64,000 nt of DNA from Candidatus Brocadia sp. WS118 (GCA_007618135.1 PHFX01000005.1:32369-96368), one strand, 5' to 3'; counted from the first letter of the stretch, positions 1 to 8,539 are shown. A program made the numbers and translations. Notes: generated from the letters alone by a model not told the origin.

Positions 1-1226
1 TGGTGGAGCATTGACTTAAAAAGAGATTGAAGCGAAACTGCTTTCGTCTTGCAAAAATGAATCTTATTGTCTATCTTTATAAACATCTCTGAGATTTCTG
101 CCTGTTCTTTACATGAGGGGAATGGAATTAGTGTTTCTCCAAGCACAGTTTTGCTTAATCTTTGCCTTCCAGTTGATCCTTCCATCTTACCTGTTAACAT
201 AGACCTGACGTCATTTTTTAATAAATAGTAATACAAATAATGTTTGTTACTTATCCTTTCTTTTTCGTTGATAGGAATGACCTCTGTAGTGGCAAATCCA
301 AACTTATGTTCAAAATCTACGATTGCTTGCTTCCCATTTTCAAAAGAGGGTGTTATTTTTGCAATCAACAAATCACCGTTCTCAATATAAGTTCCACTTG
401 ATAAATCATCAGCATCTCTTGATTCAAAATCCCTTACGAATAAATTGTCATCAGGTATCAACTCCATAGGAATAAAGGGAACATGCTTGGTTTTCTTCCA
501 GTTAATTCCTCTTGGTTTACTTGTAAAATCATATACTTCCTCAATCCTTTTCACTTCCCAACTCTTCGGCACTTTTCCAATCTCTGTCTCTTTCTGCGCT
601 TCGCCACGCAACCCCTCGGTAAAGAATTTCTGCATGAGCGCCTTCTTGAGTTCGGTGGTCGTCTGAATAATCTTTTCTTGTGTCTCTATGGCGGATTGGA
701 TTATAGATAAAATCTTTGCGATATTGCTTTGCTCATTTAACGGTGGATAAGGCATTTTCGTCTTTTTAACATCATCATCCCTAACGGCTGGATAACTCGC
801 TCCTGTCTGATGTTTTGCTATCTCTTTAACAAAGAAATTTGTTAGCAAATACTGATAGAGAAACACAAAATCAAGTTTATTTTTATCTACTCTCAACACA
901 CAAAATGCTGTGCTACAATACTCATTGTTGTATTCCTGACTTATCTTTGCAATCCTTTTCAAAGTAGGTCTCACGGTAGCGAATATTACATCATTTTTGT
1001 AAACAACTTTTCTTGCCCTGCCTGGGGCATCTTTACCGAGATAATCTTGATAACTTATTACTGAAAAGGTTTGATTAGAAACACTTGAAACATCAATGTA
1101 TTTTATCTTCTTTGTGGGTTTTTTTTGAGGATTTCTTGTCTCAGTATCTAAAACCAAATCTTTTATTTCACGCACTTCCCAATCTTCTGGCAATGTTCCT
1201 ATGTCTGTTTGTTTGAAGCCTGTCAT
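1..1226 (-). CDS. hsdS: Type I restriction-modification specificity subunit HsdS (3' part outside window)
   Basis: DNA-sequence recognition subunit of a type I restriction-modification complex. It would pair with the HsdM encoded upstream. The reading frame starts with ATG at 1226 (MTGFKQTDIGTLPEDWE) and stays open for 408 codons to the left edge, so the C-terminus is missing. The two-fold HsdS layout is visible: a first target-recognition domain, a conserved central helix around residue 190 (LNEQSNIAKILSIIQSAIET), then a second unit opening with IGKVPKSWEVKRI, which repeats the N-terminal IGTLPEDWEVREI. The gap to hsdM is 117 bp and holds two hairpins. No hsdR is visible; it could lie beyond the left edge. 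Confidence 0.9.
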   Translation of the reverse strand, partial: MTGFKQTDIGTLPEDWEVREIKDLVLDTETRNPQKKPTKKIKYIDVSSVSNQTFSVISYQDYLGKDAPGRARKVVYKNDVIFATVRPTLKRIAKISQEYNNEYCSTAFCVLRVDKNKLDFVFLYQYLLTNFFVKEIAKHQTGASYPAVRDDDVKKTKMPYPPLNEQSNIAKILSIIQSAIETQEKIIQTTTELKKALMQKFFTEGLRGEAQKETEIGKVPKSWEVKRIEEVYDFTSKPRGINWKKTKHVPFIPMELIPDDNLFVRDFESRDADDLSSGTYIENGDLLIAKITPSFENGKQAIVDFEHKFGFATTEVIPINEKERISNKHYLYYYLLKNDVRSMLTGKMEGSTGRQRLSKTVLGETLIPFPSCKEQAEISEMFIKIDNKIHFCKTKAVSLQSLFKSMLH

Positions 1227-1243
1227 TTAATATCCTATATTCG

Positions 1244-1269
1244 GGTGGCAGGAGGAAACTCCTGCCACC
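1244..1269. repeat. Perfect hairpin 1 between hsdM and hsdS
   Basis: An 11-bp perfect stem (GGTGGCAGGAG against CTCCTGCCACC) closes a GAAA loop on the plus strand. There is no T-run, so it does not look like an intrinsic terminator. With hairpin 2 it resembles a paired REP/BIME-type palindromic unit, since both share the core CAGGAG/CTCCTG and a GAAA/TTTC loop. Confidence 0.7.
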
Positions 1270-1295
1270 ACTTCCACCACGATACCACCTCCCCG

Positions 1296-1323
1296 TGCTG
1301 TCAGGAGTTTCCTCCTGACAGCA
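1296..1323. repeat. Perfect hairpin 2 between hsdM and hsdS
   Basis: A 12-bp perfect stem (TGCTGTCAGGAG against CTCCTGACAGCA) with TTTC loop, which is GAAA on the minus strand. It has the opposite orientation to hairpin 1 and shares its core, so the two form a head-to-head pair 26 bp apart. It ends about 20 bp after the hsdM stop and could stabilise the 3' end of hsdM message or tune hsdS expression. Confidence 0.7.
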
Positions 1324-1343
1324 ACCGTACTGGGAACCGACAA

Positions 1344-2885
1344 CTAACAACCAATTTTCTTCAAAACTTCCTTCAAATCCTTATCAATCCTTTTTGCCTC
1401 GTCTTCCAACTCGTAGAGTTCTTCCACAATCTCAGCAATAGGTCTGTGTTCTTCTGCGTCTGCGGTATGGATATAACGAGAAGGAGAGATATTATAATCG
1501 TTCTTGATAATCTCGTCTTTACTCACTACCTTGCTAAACTTGTCTATCTCTTTCCACTTTAGAAATGCATCCACAATCTTCTTTTGTCTTGCCTCCGGGA
1601 TAAAGTTCTTGGGGTCGCCTTTTTCAAAGTCCAAAGAGGCATTGACTAAAAACACCTTGTCTTTTTTTGTCTTGTTTCTGTTTAAGAATAAGACAATGCC
1701 CGGCGCTGTCGTATTGTAAAAGAGGTTTTCTGGCAGATATAAAACGCCCTCAACCAAGTCCTGTTCAATAAACCATTTCCTGATTTCTTTTTCCTTGTTG
1801 CTTGAGGCGTTTCCCGAACCCCTTGAAACCGCGCCCGTATCTAACACAATGGCTGCCCTGCCGTTGTCCTTCATGCTGGCAAGGACGTGTTGCGCCCAAC
1901 CCCAGTCAGCGCTGCTTGTGGGTGGTATGCCTGCCTTGAAGCGGTCTAATTCATCATTCTCGTAATCCTTTTCCACGAATGTCTTTTGATTCCACATGGG
2001 ATTAGTAACCACCAAATCGAACTGCTCAAGTTTATTGCCGTCTTTGAACCTGGGGATTTTCATGGTATCGCCAATCTCAATCCTGCCCTCCATATCGTGG
2101 ATTACCATATTCATATTCGCCATCGCCCAGGTAGTGCCAATAAATTCCTGTCCATAAAGTTTAAGGGGCGCATACCTCCTCAAAGACTGCTTTTTCATCT
2201 TCTCATCCAATACCAACTCGCACTTAATCAGAAGACCTGCTGAACCACAGCATGGGTCGTATATCTCCATACCTGATTCAGGGTCTAATATCTTCGCCAT
2301 AATCATACCCACTTCGCCGGGGGTATAGAATTCCCCTGCGCTTTGGCCTCCGCCCTCTGCAAACTTGCGGATAAGGTATTCATAACTTCTGCCGATGATG
2401 TCAGGCTCAACATCATGTAATCCCAGGCGTTTCTGGCTAATCTTTTCTATCAGCTTGATCAAACTATCTTCTGAAATATCCCTTTGACCGTGAGTTGTGG
2501 CGTTGAAGTCTATGCGGTCTATAATGCCCTGTATCCGGGAATTAAATTTAGCAATATCCCGCATAAGACTGGTCAGTTGCTCGCCAACCTTGTCAGTTAG
2601 GGTTCTGATAACCGACCATGTATCGTCCTTTTCAGGTTCTTTTGCTTTTAACGGCAGGTAGAAACGAACAAGTTTATGGTCTTTTTCTATAAGTTTGTGC
2701 GCCTTGGTTCTGCTACCCACTTGTTTTGCAATGCGGTTTATTTCATCATCAAAGACGTCACAAAGCCGTTTTACAAAGACCAGAGGCAGGATATAATCCT
2801 TGTACTTGGGGGCATCTTTCTCTCCGCGTATCACGCAGGCAGCATCCCAAAGCCACGCTTCTAACGATTTTTCTTCGATTGGCAT
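1344..2885 (-). CDS. hsdM: Type I restriction-modification DNA methyltransferase HsdM
   Basis: Adenine-N6 methyltransferase subunit of a type I system (513 aa, the usual family length). The N-terminal HsdM helical domain (LEAWLWDAACVIRG) is followed by the Rossmann methyltransferase domain. SAM-binding motif I reads YDPCCGSAGLL near residue 210. Catalytic motif IV reads VVTNPMW near residue 297; N-P-[PM]-[FW] is the accepted type I variant of NPPF. The ATG at 2885 is the first in a long open frame. hsdS follows in the same direction, so the pair could form an active methylase if hsdS is intact. Confidence 0.95.
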   Translation of the reverse strand: MPIEEKSLEAWLWDAACVIRGEKDAPKYKDYILPLVFVKRLCDVFDDEINRIAKQVGSRTKAHKLIEKDHKLVRFYLPLKAKEPEKDDTWSVIRTLTDKVGEQLTSLMRDIAKFNSRIQGIIDRIDFNATTHGQRDISEDSLIKLIEKISQKRLGLHDVEPDIIGRSYEYLIRKFAEGGGQSAGEFYTPGEVGMIMAKILDPESGMEIYDPCCGSAGLLIKCELVLDEKMKKQSLRRYAPLKLYGQEFIGTTWAMANMNMVIHDMEGRIEIGDTMKIPRFKDGNKLEQFDLVVTNPMWNQKTFVEKDYENDELDRFKAGIPPTSSADWGWAQHVLASMKDNGRAAIVLDTGAVSRGSGNASSNKEKEIRKWFIEQDLVEGVLYLPENLFYNTTAPGIVLFLNRNKTKKDKVFLVNASLDFEKGDPKNFIPEARQKKIVDAFLKWKEIDKFSKVVSKDEIIKNDYNISPSRYIHTADAEEHRPIAEIVEELYELEDEAKRIDKDLKEVLKKIGC

Positions 2886-3488
2886 ATCTCTCGCTTTTTT
2901 TACATGATTCGTTTCATTAATTGATTAACTGTTCGATTTTCATTCATTTGTTTCTTGTAATAATTGGAGTAATTGCTAACAAGAATTTGTTTGTATAAAT
3001 TTATAAGTTAGTATAGACGCGATCAAGTCTTTAAAATCTCTTGCTTTGTCTATTTGTATAAAGCTTTTGGGCAGATTTTAGCATTACTCAACTTTTAATG
3101 TTCTTCAGAATCGTTCGGTTAGGTTTGTACCATAGACATGAAATTCCCTTTTCAAGGGTAGTTGGCTGGTTATGATAGCAGTTTGCAGGAAGAAATCAAT
3201 ATAAAATCTATTAGATAAAAATGAATAAATACTTATCAAAATCCTTCAATGTCAGTATTTATTATGGTCGATTCTTTTTTGCTTCCATATCATCAGGCAG
3301 TTTTACGCAAGATGGTTTAATCCGCTAGTAACAAAGCATAATTCACAAGTGCATGGATAGGTTGGAATGATTTATTGGAAATATGTTGGACAAACAGCCG
3401 TAAAGGAAGTGAGAACAGAAATTTCGGAATAGCCATAAACTCCTGGGGTCAAGTCATCTGGAAGCTATAAATAAAACAAGTTCCTAAA
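2886..3488. other. Gene-free AT-rich stretch
   Basis: Between hsdM and the orphan gene at 3489. I see no credible reading frame with a ribosome binding site, no tRNA and no clear terminator. The composition is AT-rich and resembles the neighbouring accessory DNA. It should contain the hsdM promoter, but I cannot place one convincingly. Confidence 0.5.
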
Positions 3489-4121
3489 TCAGCTATTTTC
3501 AATACAACAACAGTAAATTAATTCTATACATTCATCCAAAGTTAATTTTTCTCTTTCAACAGAAGTTAAGTCATTTATTTCCATCTCTGCTTTTTCCCAA
3601 CAAGTTCCTCCGAAATAGTCAATAACTTCGTGCCTAAGCACCTCAGTTATAGTCATAGAATTAGAGGCATCATTAATTAAAAAACCGTGGTCTTCCAGGT
3701 TATCAAAACGATTTGAAATAACTTTAACAACACTTTCATACTCGTCTGGATTTTGCTTCCAATTATTTATGTGCTTATTAATTAACTTCATTAAAAAGGA
3801 CTCCAACTCAATTTCAAGGGGTTTTATATATATGCAATCTTCAGCATCTTCTAGATAGTATTGAACATCTTCAAGTATCCACTTAAATCGTGAAAACTCC
3901 TCTAACTCTAAAATCTTATTTATTTCTTCTTTTAAATTACAAAAATATTTTGATGTAATAATTTTTTTATTAAGCATGTCTTTAATTGTATATATTGTCC
4001 AACCTTCCTTTTGATTATGATGCGTTAGAGTTTCTAGCAGCACGTTGAAGTTATCAACTTCTCTAAAAATACATCGCGGAATATTATCTGTGTATAGTAT
4101 TTGCTCTGAATTCTTTGTCAT
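3489..4121 (-). CDS. Hypothetical protein, 210 aa, AT-rich accessory gene
   Basis: I do not recognise this protein. It is a soluble, strongly acidic, mostly helical sequence with no signal peptide or membrane segment. Its oddest part is a C-terminal cysteine cluster (IYCCCIEN). It starts with ATG at 4121. Its codons are richer in A and T than those of the housekeeping genes from 5860 onward, and it lies alone between two gene-poor stretches in the zone with hsdM/hsdS. That suggests horizontally acquired cargo, possibly defence-related by location only. No catalytic motif is evident, so no function is assigned. Confidence 0.6.
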   Translation of the reverse strand: MTKNSEQILYTDNIPRCIFREVDNFNVLLETLTHHNQKEGWTIYTIKDMLNKKIITSKYFCNLKEEINKILELEEFSRFKWILEDVQYYLEDAEDCIYIKPLEIELESFLMKLINKHINNWKQNPDEYESVVKVISNRFDNLEDHGFLINDASNSMTITEVLRHEVIDYFGGTCWEKAEMEINDLTSVEREKLTLDECIELIYCCCIENS

Positions 4122-4296
4122 GCTGTCAACCTTTCTGATTGTATACTAATTGTGCGATAGATAAAGAGAGAGCAAGTGATAACAATGTATAAGATGTGAT
4201 CACCCTCTTTTCTTTTTTTCGGATTAAAATTTTTCAAATGGCAACAAATTGTCAGATTTGGTTTGCAGCCGGTAGCAACCATGATTTACTGACTAC

Positions 4297-4338
4297 AAAA
4301 AAAATAGCCTGATATGCCATCTCTGACATACCAGGCTA
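4297..4338 (-). terminator. Intrinsic terminator on the minus strand
   Basis: A 12-bp stem (4305-4316 with 4327-4338, one G-U on the minus strand) with a 10-nt loop is followed directly by eight T residues on the minus strand (4304-4297). It lies downstream of the candidate RNA, upstream of the orphan gene at 4121. Confidence 0.7.
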
Positions 4339-4612
4339 CATTTTCAACTTCCTCATTACGTACACCCCTTTCTGTTTTTCCATCGGGTTAAGGAAGTATA
4401 TATAATCAGTAACATTTCAAAGACTGCGACGCACTTTATATACTTTGTAAATATTGTCGGACGGGTCTTATTTTAATGTTACTGATAATTTCAAAGAGCT
4501 TTAGGAGGGAGAACTAAGAGCGGTAGAACAGATACATACAACTTACATCTTTAAATTTCATTTATATCTTGAGGAACGTTTAACCCCATTAACTCTCTCT
4601 TAGTCCCTCTCC
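4297..4612 (-). ncRNA. Candidate structured non-coding RNA (promoter-to-terminator unit without ORF)
   Basis: On the minus strand an extended -10 promoter (4619-4647) and a textbook intrinsic terminator (4297-4338) bracket about 315 nt. The longest ATG-started frames I found inside are only 6-12 codons. Within it lies a perfect 12-bp inverted repeat (ATCAGTAACATT, 4475-4486, against 4405-4416) that could form a long-range stem enclosing 58 nt. It matches no RNA family I can name. Alternatives are a leader whose gene was lost or the remains of a decayed mobile element. Confidence 0.35.
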
Positions 4613-4618
4613 ATCATT

Positions 4619-4647
4619 ATTATACCACATTATTTGATTTTTGCCAC
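4619..4647 (-). promoter_or_regulatory. Predicted extended -10 promoter reading leftward
   Basis: Minus-strand -10 hexamer TATAAT (4624-4619) is preceded by TG one base upstream, the extended -10 pattern. A 17-bp spacer separates it from a -35-like GTGGCA (4647-4642), which matches TTGACA at 4 of 6 positions. The start point would be near 4612. No gene follows before the terminator at 4338-4297. Confidence 0.5.
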
Positions 4648-4724
4648 TTTTTCAGACTATTTACCAAAATAATATCTCTTATTTTTCGTGAGTACCAAAG
4701 GATAAAAAACAGTTTTTTAGCCCT

Positions 4725-4913
4725 TCATGTTTTACAGGGTTTATTTTTTGCTTTATGTGCCGAAAGATTAATACATTTAACCCCACTGGGTCTCCATGAT
4801 GGAGAAATAACACCCTTGTGATGATAGCGTTCAATCAACGTGCACCAGGTAATGCAGAAATCCCCATATCGGTCGTTGATCTCATCCATAGCGCGTACAA
4901 GAGCCTTTTTATT
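4725..4913 (-). pseudogene. C-terminal fragment of a Y-family DNA polymerase (DinB/ImpB-like)
   Basis: A 62-codon open frame ending at a TGA (4727-4725) has no start of its own: it is preceded at once by an in-frame TAG (4916-4914). It reads RAMDEINDRYGDF, then HHKGVISPSWRPSGVK. The first part resembles the (A)xDxINxRYG segment near the C-terminus of translesion polymerases of the DinB/UmuC class. The rest of the polymerase is absent, and the fragment abuts the hairpin at 4926-4946, as if a mobile element had removed the front of the gene. Family assignment is by memory of the motif and needs a search. Confidence 0.5.
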
Positions 4914-4925
4914 CTAAATTAGAAA

Positions 4926-4946
4926 ACCACGTCCTATGGACGTGGT
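4926..4946. repeat. Hairpin next to the polymerase fragment (terminator or IS200/IS605-type end)
   Basis: A 9-bp perfect stem (ACCACGTCC against GGACGTGGT) with a 3-nt loop. On the minus strand it runs straight into TTTTC, so it could terminate leftward transcription. Subterminal hairpins of this size with A/T-rich flanks also mark ends of IS200/IS605 elements. No transposase is visible nearby. A 22-codon minus-strand frame (MFVNKDSLSN...) ends just to its right. Confidence 0.4.
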
Positions 4947-4947
4947 C

Positions 4948-5483
4948 AGAGAACTTGGGCTATGCCAGTATAATTTCATCGAATACTGCAGAACTTGCAT
5001 TGGATAGGCTGTCTTTGTTAACAAACATTTTCACATAGTATTTAAAACATTATAAACCTTGATCGGGTATTTTCTTAAATTGCAAAGATGCCTTTTGGAA
5101 GTGAGGGGAAAACAGTGGTAGTCCTATACAGGACAGAAATCACTTTCAAATTGTGCAATGGATACCCCGAAGGTTAAACGTATTCCCTTATAGGGGTAAA
5201 CCCAAAGTCACCTGTTCTGTGGGGGGATTCTTTACTTATATCTCCCAACCCTTCTCCCCTTGCATCCCATCTTTCCGTGATTCGCACGTTTGCTGCGCCA
5301 TGTTAATCTTTGTCTTCTCCTGTCTTTCATTTCTGATTATCCCTCATGAAAAATTAATTTTTATTATGCCAGCGTGCCTTCCCTTTTTTAACCGGGAAAG
5401 CATTGAATTTTCTTCATCACATGCAATGAGCAAGGATACAGCATCTTCCCTGCTTTAGAATCTTGAACATTATCTTGAATGGA
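4948..5483. other. Gene-free stretch downstream of tatA
   Basis: I see no supportable gene. A 101-codon plus-strand frame at 5153-5458 has no ribosome binding site and an unconvincing Cys/Phe-rich composition. This region is probably debris of the same event that left the polymerase fragment. No terminator for tatA is clear. Confidence 0.4.
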
Positions 5484-5708
5484 TTACTTTGTTTCCTGTT
5501 TGGTAGTGTCCTTCTCTGTATCTATCTTCTTCTGCGCAGATTTGCTGCTTGCGTCTTCGACATCCTCTTCGACTCCCTTGACGCCTTTTTTGAACTCGAC
5601 AATGCCCCGGCCCAGGGATTTCATTACCTCAGGTAGTCTTTTGCCGAAGATCAGAAGCGCCACAATCAGGATGATAAGCCATTCCCAACCGCCTGGCATA
5701 CTAAACAT
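5484..5708 (-). CDS. tatA: Twin-arginine translocase subunit TatA/TatE
   Basis: Pore-forming subunit of the Tat pathway, which exports folded cofactor-containing proteins. The protein shows one N-terminal membrane helix (WEWLIILIVALLIFG), the hallmark FGKRLPEVMKSLGRG hinge and amphipathic helix, and a charged Lys/Glu-rich tail, at about 74 aa. Two ATG codons are possible, at 5714 and 5708. I chose 5708 because the AGGAGG motif lies 7 nt upstream of it but only 1 nt from the first. TatC is not in the window. Confidence 0.9.
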   Translation of the reverse strand: MFSMPGGWEWLIILIVALLIFGKRLPEVMKSLGRGIVEFKKGVKGVEEDVEDASSKSAQKKIDTEKDTTKQETK

Positions 5709-5859
5709 ATTCATGCCTCCTTATATAAAATTCTATAAACAAATTAATTATATCATCATGACAATGAAAATCAACGAATTTGTTTTGTAAAAATACGTGT
5801 TTACCGGGGGTGGTTGAGATGTGTTATGTGCCAGTTTGGTGCTTCCTGCAAAACTACAA

Positions 5860-6864
5860 TTAATTGTTGCCGTTTCTATAAGGCCTTATTTCCCTCAGCG
5901 TCTGTACGAGCCGGGATATATCCTCAGGCAGGTCTACCTGAAATTCCATCTTCTTATTCTGGATGGGGTGAAAAAACTCGATCCGGTGTGCGTGAAGCGC
6001 CTGCCTCTCGATAATGGGAACTTCCCCGGCTTCCCTTTCCTTTTCCAGCAAATCGGAGAGGCAGCATGATTCATGGTTGCTGTACATAAAGTCGGCAACG
6101 ACCGGGTGACCAATAGACCGCATGTGTACCCGAATCTGGTGGGTCCGTCCCGTTTTTGGCATTACTCGTACCAACGTATAGCCGCGAAAACGTTCCATCA
6201 CCTCATAGACAGACACCGCCTCCTTGCCGGTATCACGTCGTACCGCCATCTTTTGCCGGTCATTCTTGTGTCTTCCAATGGGCAAATGGATCTCATCGGA
6301 ATCAAACGTGACTTCGCCTTCCACGACGGCAAGGTATTCCTTTCTGACGTACCTTTTTTCAAATTGCATAGCGATATGCGAGTGGACGGCGTCACTTTTG
6401 ATGACTAACATAATCCCGCTGGTATCTCTATCCAGCCGGTGCACAATACCTGCCTTTAACGGTCCGTTGACCTGGGAAAGGTTCTGACAATGGAAGGCTA
6501 CGGCATTTACGAGCGTTCCGGATGGATGGCCTCCTGCCGGGTGCACCACCATGTCATACGGTTTATTGATAAGCATTAAATAATCATCTTCGTAAACGAT
6601 CTGTAAAGGGATATCCTCAGGGACGATCTTGCTTTCTTCAAGCACCGGCACATGGACGGAAATAAAGTCTCCCCTCTGAATATCATAACTGCTCTTGACC
6701 GTGCGGCCATTGACCAGCACGGCGCCTTCTTTTATTAACCTTTGAATAAAGGTCCTTGAATAATCGGGGAGACGTGCAGCAAGGTATCGATCGATCCTTT
6801 TGTCGTCAAACACCTTCTTTATCTCAAAAGTTACTTCTTTTATTTGCGAAACTTCCGGTTGCAT
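5860..6864 (-). CDS. rluD: RluA-family 23S rRNA pseudouridine synthase (RluD-like)
   Basis: Converts uridine to pseudouridine in large-subunit rRNA. The 334-aa protein has an N-terminal S4 RNA-binding domain (about residues 20-80) and a catalytic domain with the signature GIVHRLDRDTSG near residue 140; the Asp of HRLDRDT is the nucleophile. RPKTGRTHQIRVH-like motif II is present as PKTGRTHQIRVH. The ATG at 6864 lies one base after the stop of the upstream TPR gene, so the two are translationally coupled. RluD rather than RluC is a guess from overall layout. Confidence 0.88.
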   Translation of the reverse strand: MQPEVSQIKEVTFEIKKVFDDKRIDRYLAARLPDYSRTFIQRLIKEGAVLVNGRTVKSSYDIQRGDFISVHVPVLEESKIVPEDIPLQIVYEDDYLMLINKPYDMVVHPAGGHPSGTLVNAVAFHCQNLSQVNGPLKAGIVHRLDRDTSGIMLVIKSDAVHSHIAMQFEKRYVRKEYLAVVEGEVTFDSDEIHLPIGRHKNDRQKMAVRRDTGKEAVSVYEVMERFRGYTLVRVMPKTGRTHQIRVHMRSIGHPVVADFMYSNHESCCLSDLLEKEREAGEVPIIERQALHAHRIEFFHPIQNKKMEFQVDLPEDISRLVQTLREIRPYRNGNN

Positions 6865-6865
6865 A

Positions 6866-7516
6866 TTATCGAATTACCGATAAACGGTACTGTGCCATGG
6901 TTGCCCAGTTGCTGTTTGGAGAGAGTTCTATGGTTTTGGTGTATGAACGGATGGCATCACTCGTTTGGCCTAACTTTTCATAGCAACGACCTGCATCCCA
7001 ATTGCCCTGCGCCACAAGAAAATTATGGCTATTCGCCGAAATATCCTCAAACTGCTTAACTGCGTCCTGAAAGAGCCCTTTTTCTTCGTAGGCATACCCC
7101 AGAGACTGCTTCACGATTGGAGTAAGGGAATGACCGCTATGGCGGGCTAAGAAATCAGTATACGCCCGGATGGCTTCGTCGTAATTCTTCAGACGATAAT
7201 ACACGTTTCCCAGCTGAAATACCACCCACGGCGTAGCGCTGGAGGAAGACATATTGTCTCTCATATATTTGTAAGCATCAACTGCGGTGTTTAATGCTGC
7301 CGTTTTATCCTTTTCACCTTTTGCTTGTTGTGCTGCCGTTGCCAGATCATTATTAATCTTCCATAGGTTTTGCCATGCGACCTCAGTCTTTTTTGCCTTT
7401 TGTGTAACTAAAAATGCAGATCCCGCGCCGGCGGCAATTGCAATACCAACACCTATCGCAATGTAGACTTTGTATTTATTCAACGTTTTTAATACATTTA
7501 GAGCGGCTTCTTTCAT
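6866..7516 (-). CDS. Membrane-anchored TPR protein (YfgM-like)
   Basis: A 216-aa protein with one N-terminal membrane helix (IAIGVGIAIAAGAGSAFLV, residues 19-37) and a periplasmic or surface-exposed TPR domain. At least three repeats are visible, around YYRLKNYDEAIRAY, AYEEKGLFQDAVKQF and CYEKLGQTSDAIRSY. The layout matches YfgM/BamD-like scaffolds that assist secretion or envelope assembly. It sits immediately upstream of rluD and downstream of a PHP phosphoesterase in the same direction, with 27 bp between. The precise partner is unknown. Confidence 0.75.
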   Translation of the reverse strand: MKEAALNVLKTLNKYKVYIAIGVGIAIAAGAGSAFLVTQKAKKTEVAWQNLWKINNDLATAAQQAKGEKDKTAALNTAVDAYKYMRDNMSSSSATPWVVFQLGNVYYRLKNYDEAIRAYTDFLARHSGHSLTPIVKQSLGYAYEEKGLFQDAVKQFEDISANSHNFLVAQGNWDAGRCYEKLGQTSDAIRSYTKTIELSPNSNWATMAQYRLSVIR

Positions 7517-7543
7517 GTGCGTCCTTCTTTAAATTTATGATAT

Positions 7544-8185
7544 TTATAAACCGATTAAAGATGCTGCCTCTTGAAATATTTCTTGAATATCCTGCTCCTC
7601 CAGGCCTGCCCCGCGGGCAATGAATTCAGCGCGGCTCCGGTCTAACAAATCATCAGGCGTATGGGAATCCGAACCAAAGACAAGTTTTGCCCCGACCTTT
7701 TTTGCTATTTTAGCTACATGTCCATTCGCATAGGCATGTCCTTTCCTGCCTGAAATCTCCAGTCGTACCCCGTTCTTTTTGGCAAGCCGTGCATCCTCCT
7801 CCGTGATAAGGCCCGGGTGCACCAAGATATCGACTCCGGCCTCGATAGCCGCCCGATTTGTTCCCGGAAGCACCGGTTCCGTTATGGTTTCACCGTGCAC
7901 CAGCACCATACATGCGCCCAGGTCTCTTGCCCGTTTCACCATGGATTTGATATGCTCCGGACGAAGGTGGGTTAATTCTGCCCCCCCAAACACCTTGATC
8001 TTTGAAACCGCAGATATTTCCCTGCAAGCCTTTAAAACATTCGGTATTACCATATCGATATTGGAATAATCGACATGGTCTGTTATTACCAACCCACGGA
8101 AACCCTTTGCCTCGCAACGTCTGATTAATTCAGCCGGCAAGAGTACCCCATCGGAAAATAACGTATGCGTGTGCAAATCGATCAT
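7544..8185 (-). CDS. PHP-domain metal-dependent phosphoesterase, histidinol-phosphatase type
   Basis: A 213-aa PHP-family hydrolase. The N-terminal metal motif DLHTHTLFSDG (residues 3-13) and VITDHVDYSN supply metal ligands, and the C-terminal GSDSHTPDDL motif completes the trinuclear site. Proteins of this size and layout include histidinol phosphatases and DNA-polymerase-type PHP hydrolases; the substrate cannot be read from sequence. ATG at 8185; tRNA-Arg follows upstream in the same orientation. Confidence 0.75.
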   Translation of the reverse strand: MIDLHTHTLFSDGVLLPAELIRRCEAKGFRGLVITDHVDYSNIDMVIPNVLKACREISAVSKIKVFGGAELTHLRPEHIKSMVKRARDLGACMVLVHGETITEPVLPGTNRAAIEAGVDILVHPGLITEEDARLAKKNGVRLEISGRKGHAYANGHVAKIAKKVGAKLVFGSDSHTPDDLLDRSRAEFIARGAGLEEQDIQEIFQEAASLIGL

Positions 8186-8215
8186 TGACAGAATTACCCA
8201 AAAAAAAATTTTTAA

Positions 8216-8289
8216 TGCGCCCGAGACGATTTGAACGTCTGGCCTACGGTTTAGGAAACCGTTGCTCTATCCAGCTGAGCTACGGGCGC
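8216..8289 (-). tRNA. tRNA-Arg, anticodon CCU
   Basis: A complete cloverleaf reads on the minus strand from 8289. The acceptor GCGCCCG pairs with CGGGCGC; the D arm is GCTC-AGCTGGATA-GAGC, the anticodon arm ACGGT-TTCCTAA-ACCGT and the T arm AGACG-TTCAAAT-CGTCT. The loop gives anticodon CCT, decoding AGG. The discriminator is A and the CCA tail is not encoded. A T-rich tract follows the 3' end and may terminate it. Confidence 0.95.
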
Positions 8290-8539
8290 ATTTGTTCAAT
8301 GCAATGGCATTATAAAAGCAAAAGTGCGAGCATAATCGAAATAAACCGAAAGAGAATTAAAAAGCTAAATTATAGCCTCAAGATGAAAAAAATCAACATC
8401 ATTCCTTGCCCATGTTCCATAGAGGGTTAGGTCTTGCCGGAAGCTCGCTTCGTCCTTGAGGAGAGGGAATGAGCGATTGTATGGGGATAAAACAATTGCT
8501 GCCCCACACCTCATTGGGTAATTGGTAGCAAAGATTGGT

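Noticed and set aside
5153..5458. Plus-strand ORF of 101 aa in the gap next to tatA
   Set aside because: No ribosome site, no conserved motif, and composition unlike the real genes nearby.
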